From: Chromobotia macracanthus
Lineage: Eukaryota > Chordata > Actinopteri > Cypriniformes > Botiidae
Length of the DNA: 64,000 nt
Assembly (NCBI GenBank): GCA_036877525.1
Contig: JAZGTH010000068.1
Location: forward strand, 3,924,001-3,988,000
Direction of reading: 5' to 3'
Part shown: one piece after another, positions 58,417 through 64,000 of the stretch
How positions within the stretch are numbered: the first letter of the stretch is position 1
How the letters are laid out: the number at the start of each line of letters is the position of its first letter
Made by a program: the position numbers and the translations under genes
The notes under the pieces: generated by a model
Database searches by the model: none
The model's input: the letters and a program-made list of their open reading frames with translations, nothing else
What the model was told of the DNA's origin: nothing

Positions 58417-61400
58417 ATTGTAGAGTTTATTCATTTACTGTTACATTAATCACACACCACTGTTACAAGTTGCATTTAATAGACATAAGTATTGATCTCT
58501 AATTTGTTAAGATGTTCAAGGCTTTTAAAGGCTTAGACTAAATATTTTCCCCCAAAAAATACCAAAAAAACTGTTTTTCTGCTCTACATTTTGCTTACAA
58601 TAACGTCCCACAATATCCGTACAGCATTTTTATTGACATAACGCTTACAAATCAAAAAGAATGCGGTTTAAAAGAGATTAAGCTCCCTGCTACAGTAATT
58701 GTGCAGCTCACTGTATCAGTAGATGACTAGATTCTAGCAGAGAAAAATATCAGAGCTAATCAGCCAGTAATTTAGTAAACAGCTAATTATCTCGCTCGTC
58801 AGTCTCAGGTTAAGCTAAGAGCATTTTTCACAAATTAACATCACGCTGGATAGATACAATTACGAAGAGAGTTCTGACAATGTTAAGCGCATTATACGTG
58901 TCTGATCCTTTTAGCATTAACACAATATCTCATCTCACACTTCACTTAGGAAGTTCCACTTTGTCAAAGTTCTGGGTTGTAACCCTGATCTATTTCCACA
59001 TCGCTCGAGAGATCAGCCCCTTGATTACACCATGCCAACATGGCAGCCAGAGACAGTTTTATATCTGCTCCTGACCAACTCTGCAGAATGAGAGGGTAGC
59101 CTGCAAACCAGCAGTATTAACAGGACCACAGTGTTTTCTCATATAGCTTTTGATATCTCTCTCCACCAGAGAGCCTCTTTTACTCTGGGCTTTAATCTGG
59201 ATTCACTTTTTGTGCTGTTGATCATGTAAAGCCTGCGCACACAGACGATCATCATGTATCTCAAAGCCTCAGCGCTGGGGATTTGCTATATAGTCCCAGT
59301 ACTAACCATCAGACCTCAGACTCCAAACACTGCAGAGATCCAGTTAAACTGTTCATTCTGTTAATGCCCAGAATTAGCAAGCTGCTTTATGTGATAGACT
59401 GACTTATTAAGACCTGCACAGGTAAAAGAACAGTTACTTTGATACTTTGAGAGACAGAAAACTGCCTTAGTGTAAGATTAAGCCACACCGTACTTGGAAA
59501 GGATAGTTCAAGTGTGCAGTGTGCACACGGTTAGTGAATGTACCGTAAAAAAAATTCTTGTTTTACCCCTCAACAATTTGTTGTACCATTCTAGTAGAGA
59601 AACTAGAGGAATGAATAAATAAATAAAACAGTAAGATCGCATTACACTATCATACTGTACTGTAGATGTTTTGTTTTTCATAAAGCCGCCCTAAAAAACA
59701 TAATAATAATAACCTACACAATGATTATTTTTAAAGCTACACATTTTTTTCTTAGAAATTAACTAAAGTTTAATACAGAGCCAGTACATAAAACATATTC
59801 AAAGTTGTGCTCTTGCTTTACCCTGATTCATTATGGTAAGCCTATGTTGACATATGTTGTGTATAGTCAATATATGTTTTAGGCTGTCAGGTCTAACTGC
59901 TGGGAAATTGCATGTTTATTTCATTCCTGAATGCTTATGAGTCTGTGAGGTGGTGAGAGGTGTGAAAAAAACTTCAAGCTGAAAAAATGTAGCATCAACA
60001 AATGAGCAACATTGACCACTGATTATTAAAAACCTCAAGCCACTGGGGAATCACCTTATAAAAATAAAGAAACCTTGTGCAAGTCTGCAAGTAAAAAGGG
60101 AAAGAGACAGAGCCCACAGAAAACATGAATCAACATCCTGCTGGCTTTTCAGAGATGGTGACAACAGAAGATCAGCGATCTGACAGAAATTACAACTGAC
60201 CATTACAAGAGATGGCTTGTCCTCGCTCAGCAGTCAATTATAGACAGTTGATGTTTTATTACACCAACGGCTGTACATTAAACCTTAGCAGATAAACTAG
60301 GAATTGTAATGTCTAATGTCATTGTTGTCTAGCTTTTATAATTTCATTACTTTGAAATATTCATATTGTAATAAGTCAAAGCAACATGCTTTTTACCTGC
60401 CCATAAGACATATTTTTATATATCGTATTATTTTCATTATATTTAGTTGTCTTTATTGACATCAGTAGTGTAATTCATTATAAGGTGTTCTGTCTATAAC
60501 CACGGGCAAACTGGTATCGCTTTAAAAGGCTACATAATAATTTAAGGTACTTTAAAGTGATGCTATCTAAACAACCTGGTAAATAAAAATAACTTTGTAT
60601 TTATCAAAGTATTATGGTATTACAATCTGATACTATCACCATATAAACACCTTCAAATCTTCAAATTTTGATCAAAATTAAATGGTTGCATTGGTCAGTT
60701 CCATCTTTCTTCTTTCTTACCAAAGCCAATAAGTTAATGCAATAAAATGTAAAGTATGTGCATTGGGTGTGAAATGATGCGTCAACTATGAGACTTTAAT
60801 ATTAACTAGTGAATGATCGGAAACATAGTTTTATAGCGCAGACCTGGTGAATTGTAAACTGGTAAAATAAGGGATATTTTTGCTAACCTTTATAGCTTTT
60901 CTTTATCAATAGCACATAAACAAATTACACAAACAGAATTGTACAGTCAACATTTACAAATAACAGCCTCATTATGACCAACAAAAACTACATTACCCAT
61001 GACTTAACAATGGTCACCCGAGTATCAAGCAAATAATAACTACATACACATTTATGCTTTCTTTCTGGTACAAACTTCTGTACCCTTTTTTTTTTGAAAA
61101 TTATACACAGTATTTATAGATGGTTGAGTTAACTTCACAAATCAATGTCATAATGAGAGAATGGCTTTCACAGAGGCCACAGTTATCCACACGTTCAATA
61201 CACATTAATCCCAGCATTACATTTCCTCATAACAGCACAGTCGCCCAGGAGGGATGAGCGGCCAGCCATCATGTCCACTGTAAAACTGTTATCAACACAT
61301 GTCATGTCTAGACCACTGTCGATCAGTGCTGCTCTGTTTCCTTATCATGCAAATAAATTAGGTTTTCATTGACTGGCAAACCTCCCAAAAGTGGGTCTGC

Positions 61401-61615
61401 TGGTGATGGTGACTAGCCCAGAAGGCGCATAACACCATGTAGCAGTCAATAAAGTGAAGATCAAAGAATATCTGCATCACTATTTTAGCCAGAGGTGATT
61501 GGACAAAATGCTTCTAAAATAAGTCAATCATTACTAGACCTCGAAAAATGCATTAGGACACAGCCTATCGCCTGAAATGAACCATCTGAACGCAGGTTTG
61601 ATATGCGGGTCGTGA
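58417..61615. other. Long gene-free stretch
   Basis: About 3.2 kb without gene or recognised repeat. AT-rich, with a T10 run near 61086. Only frames of about 65 codons occur. Confidence 0.5.
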
Positions 61616-61621
61616 GTACGA

Positions 61622-61657
61622 GGGGAAAGGGGAGGGGTTGGGTTTTGGGGGTTAGGG
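61622..61657 (+). other. G-quadruplex motif
   Basis: Six G-runs in 36 bases (61622-61625, 61629-61632, 61634-61637, 61640-61642, 61647-61651, 61655-61657), with loops of 1 to 4 bases. Another pair of G-runs follows at about 61735-61743. The pattern meets the usual quadruplex rule of four or more G3 runs with short loops. Confidence 0.7.
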
Positions 61658-61659
61658 CA

Positions 61660-64000
61660 GATGGCAACTGAAGAAATTACTGCTGAAAGCAGAAAATATG
61701 AGAAAAAAAGGTTACTGGGAGAAGACAATATAAGGGGAGGGGGAAACTGTTGCTAGAGAAAAGCTGGTTAAAAAGCAATACATTCTCAGCCTTTTCTTGT
61801 TGCTACAGATTAACCTACTAAGCTCATACATGGCAATAAAACAAGAATCGGAGCACTCCAAGGTCACGACATGGGTCATAGTCCTGCATCTCCAATACAA
61901 AACATGCTTTGCAAAGTAGGTCATCATAAATTACACAAACCAGTGGCACGAGCAAAGTTTATTTGTTAGATGCTCGAAAGCATTCTGTAAACCCAACACT
62001 GCATATTTTGACAGTAAATAAACAATAGGCACTGATATTAACACCCATTACATGTCTTGCCCTCCACTAAACACAAGAATTGTAAGAATTATTTAAATGA
62101 GATGAGCATGGGAAAGTGATTCGTCCAGATATCTATTAATCATTTGATTCATTACTAAATCTGTTGATCAATAAGAAGGGCAAAACACTCCAACACTTAC
62201 TCAGCCAAGTTGATAAACTGACCACATGTGCAGTGAAGTCCATGGCCTGAATCCAAATTCTTGATCTAAATAAGTGAGACCGCTAATAAGCTTGGCCTCA
62301 GGGTGAAGAACACAGATCCTTCTGTGTTACCCATCACAGTTTCTGAGCATTTGTGAAGCTAAACACTAAACACAATGTTAAGCTAAACACAAGGTGCTAA
62401 CGGCTAATAATAACCCTGCCAGTTAAAGGCTAACTGGAGGTGACAGCCAACACAAAATATTGAGCAATTAAACTTTATTAGACACACAGAAGCTAGACGA
62501 AACATCATTGCTTCCTTTTTATGGACAGGAGATTTTAACTTGGCTGGGCATCCCCCCAAACCCTCTATTCCTACAAACCCCCGATGACTAACTAATCTCT
62601 TATTGCCTCAACTCTCAAAAGATTTAATATTCACTGAGGGACTCCTAAATGGTATTGTGGTGTAAAGGCTCTGGGTGGTTTGGTCATCGCAGACGATGAA
62701 AGATTTAAGGGAATTTGCAATCATGTTAAGGCCAGATGGTTAAATCTGTCAGATAAGCCAGAACCGGCGAGAGATGATCCAACATACACTTTCATGATAA
62801 CTACGTGAGTCTGCGACATGGAAAAGAATGCAGATCAAAAGATTTTCATTCACAAGCGGTGACGTTTACAACCCGTGTACCCTACCCTTTTATCTAAAAA
62901 CTGCAGGAAAGTGTTAAGGAGACGCTGAATCTCACTTGAGCCCTGTGGCTTCCACAAATAAAAAACAGTGTTACAGTGTTGCATGGAATTTAAAGGACAA
63001 GCTGGTAATTGTGGAACAAGGTTGGAGTTTTGTTGCGCTGCCCACTTCAGAAGCAACGAATAAAACCCATGCAGAGACCCAGAGACTTGACTTTATTTTA
63101 CCTTTGAATAATATTAATTTTAAATATAAAAATATGTCACTTGAAACACTTTGAATGCACCCACAGTGTTGGACATTACTCAGCAGATATTATGCAATAC
63201 TCACACTTGCAAAAGTAATAACTTATATCGACTTATTTTAAGATCAGTTATACTCTGCCTGATATTGTCACTGTGTCTTTCTGCAACATGAAAAACGTGT
63301 GAATAGACAGGAGCTCTGTTATTGGTCTAGATCAAACATCCAGAATTTACTTGAATATTCAAAATGACACATTCTTTATGTTAATGTCAATAATCTCAAA
63401 CAACCTTCATTCATAAATGTTTCATGTCTAACATAGTAGACAGTATCAGCTTCTTGAAATTAATGGTCAGATTTAAGCTCCAAATGTGCTATGTGGATAA
63501 GAAGTGTGCGATATATGTTGTGTGCAATAATATCTGAATTGTTCTTTTAATGATATGTGAAATTATATTATCGAGTATGCCATTCGCTTTCAAAAAACAG
63601 CATTCATTATCCACAAATTCACTGTTTACTGCAGTCAAGTACTGGGCGTACATTCAGAGTGTGATACAGCACTTTACATTGAGGTGTGTGTACAACTAAT
63701 AAAATAAATCTTCTTAATATTTTAATTCAGCAGATCACACTCTCTGTCATCTTTTGTGTCTGCTCATGCACACAGTGGTAAGCAACAGGTAAAGAGATGT
63801 TATTCAAGGAGTTTTCTTTAAGAATACAGTCAGTTCAGAAGAAGAAATTCAAATGGACTTGAACATTTGGCCTTGAAGCCGAATGAGAGAGGAGAGCGTG
63901 AAAAAATGGTTGAATGGTTTATTTAAAACACTGGCAACAAAAAGATCAACATAACTAACCTGAAAAGTCATCTAAACATAAGAATTCCAGCTAGTTATTA
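61660..64000. other. Gene-free stretch to the window end
   Basis: AT-rich DNA with short frames only (for example 62850-63056 - and 62936-63154 +). No recognised repeat or motif cluster. Confidence 0.5.

Overview
This 64 kb window looks like teleost nuclear DNA, most likely from a cyprinid or close relative. It is AT-rich and has no long open frame; the longest is 127 codons. It carries a typical fish repeat load: a V-SINE with its TGCCCTTGAGCAAGGCACC-type core, tRNA-derived SINEs ending in a TTGGATAAAAGC tail, TTAA-flanked MITEs opening AAAGGGATAGTTCACCC, AAAGGTTCT-type MITEs, a Tc1/mariner-like relic and several foldback elements. I found no protein-coding gene I can name, no rRNA, no functional tRNA and no CRISPR array. 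The short open frames scattered through it look like chance frames.

Layout. 0-12 kb: mostly unique sequence, two tRNA-like SINE relics (648-717, 1218-1345), a diverged local duplication (7017-7287 and 8484-8778), and between the copies a GC-richer block with repeated TGTCACCC boxes, a TATA box and an 86-codon frame. 12-13.3 kb: three strong hairpins and a terminal-inverted-repeat element. 13.5-22.5 kb: mostly non-repetitive islands with homeodomain-type and E-box motifs, which read like candidate conserved non-coding elements. 22.5-25.2 kb: a MITE, a near-complete V-SINE and a Tc1-like relic. 27-30.3 kb: SINE-type repeats and a 213 bp element with near-perfect 32 bp inverted ends. 31.1 kb: one possible small exon on the minus strand. 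35-38.3 kb: a V-SINE tail, a promoter-like motif cluster and MITE remnants. 38.7-39.3 kb: a CNE-like island. 41.6-42 kb: one MITE nested inside another. 48 kb: a known type of cyprinid repeat bounded by GT tracts. 51.8-54.5 kb: the densest repeat cluster. 56-58 kb: a SINE and two CNE-like islands. 61.6 kb: a strong G-quadruplex motif.

Taken together, this is most simply a large intron or a gene desert next to a developmental gene, where regulatory islands alternate with old mobile-element debris. The regulatory calls rest on sequence style only, because conservation cannot be measured here. Repeat family names come from recognition, not from a database search. No exciting new multi-gene system is visible. 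The most checkable novelties are the duplicated 7.0/8.5 kb element, the 30.0 kb inverted-repeat element, the 12.4-12.7 kb hairpin cluster, the foldback element at 53.5-54.3 kb and the possible exon at 31.1 kb.
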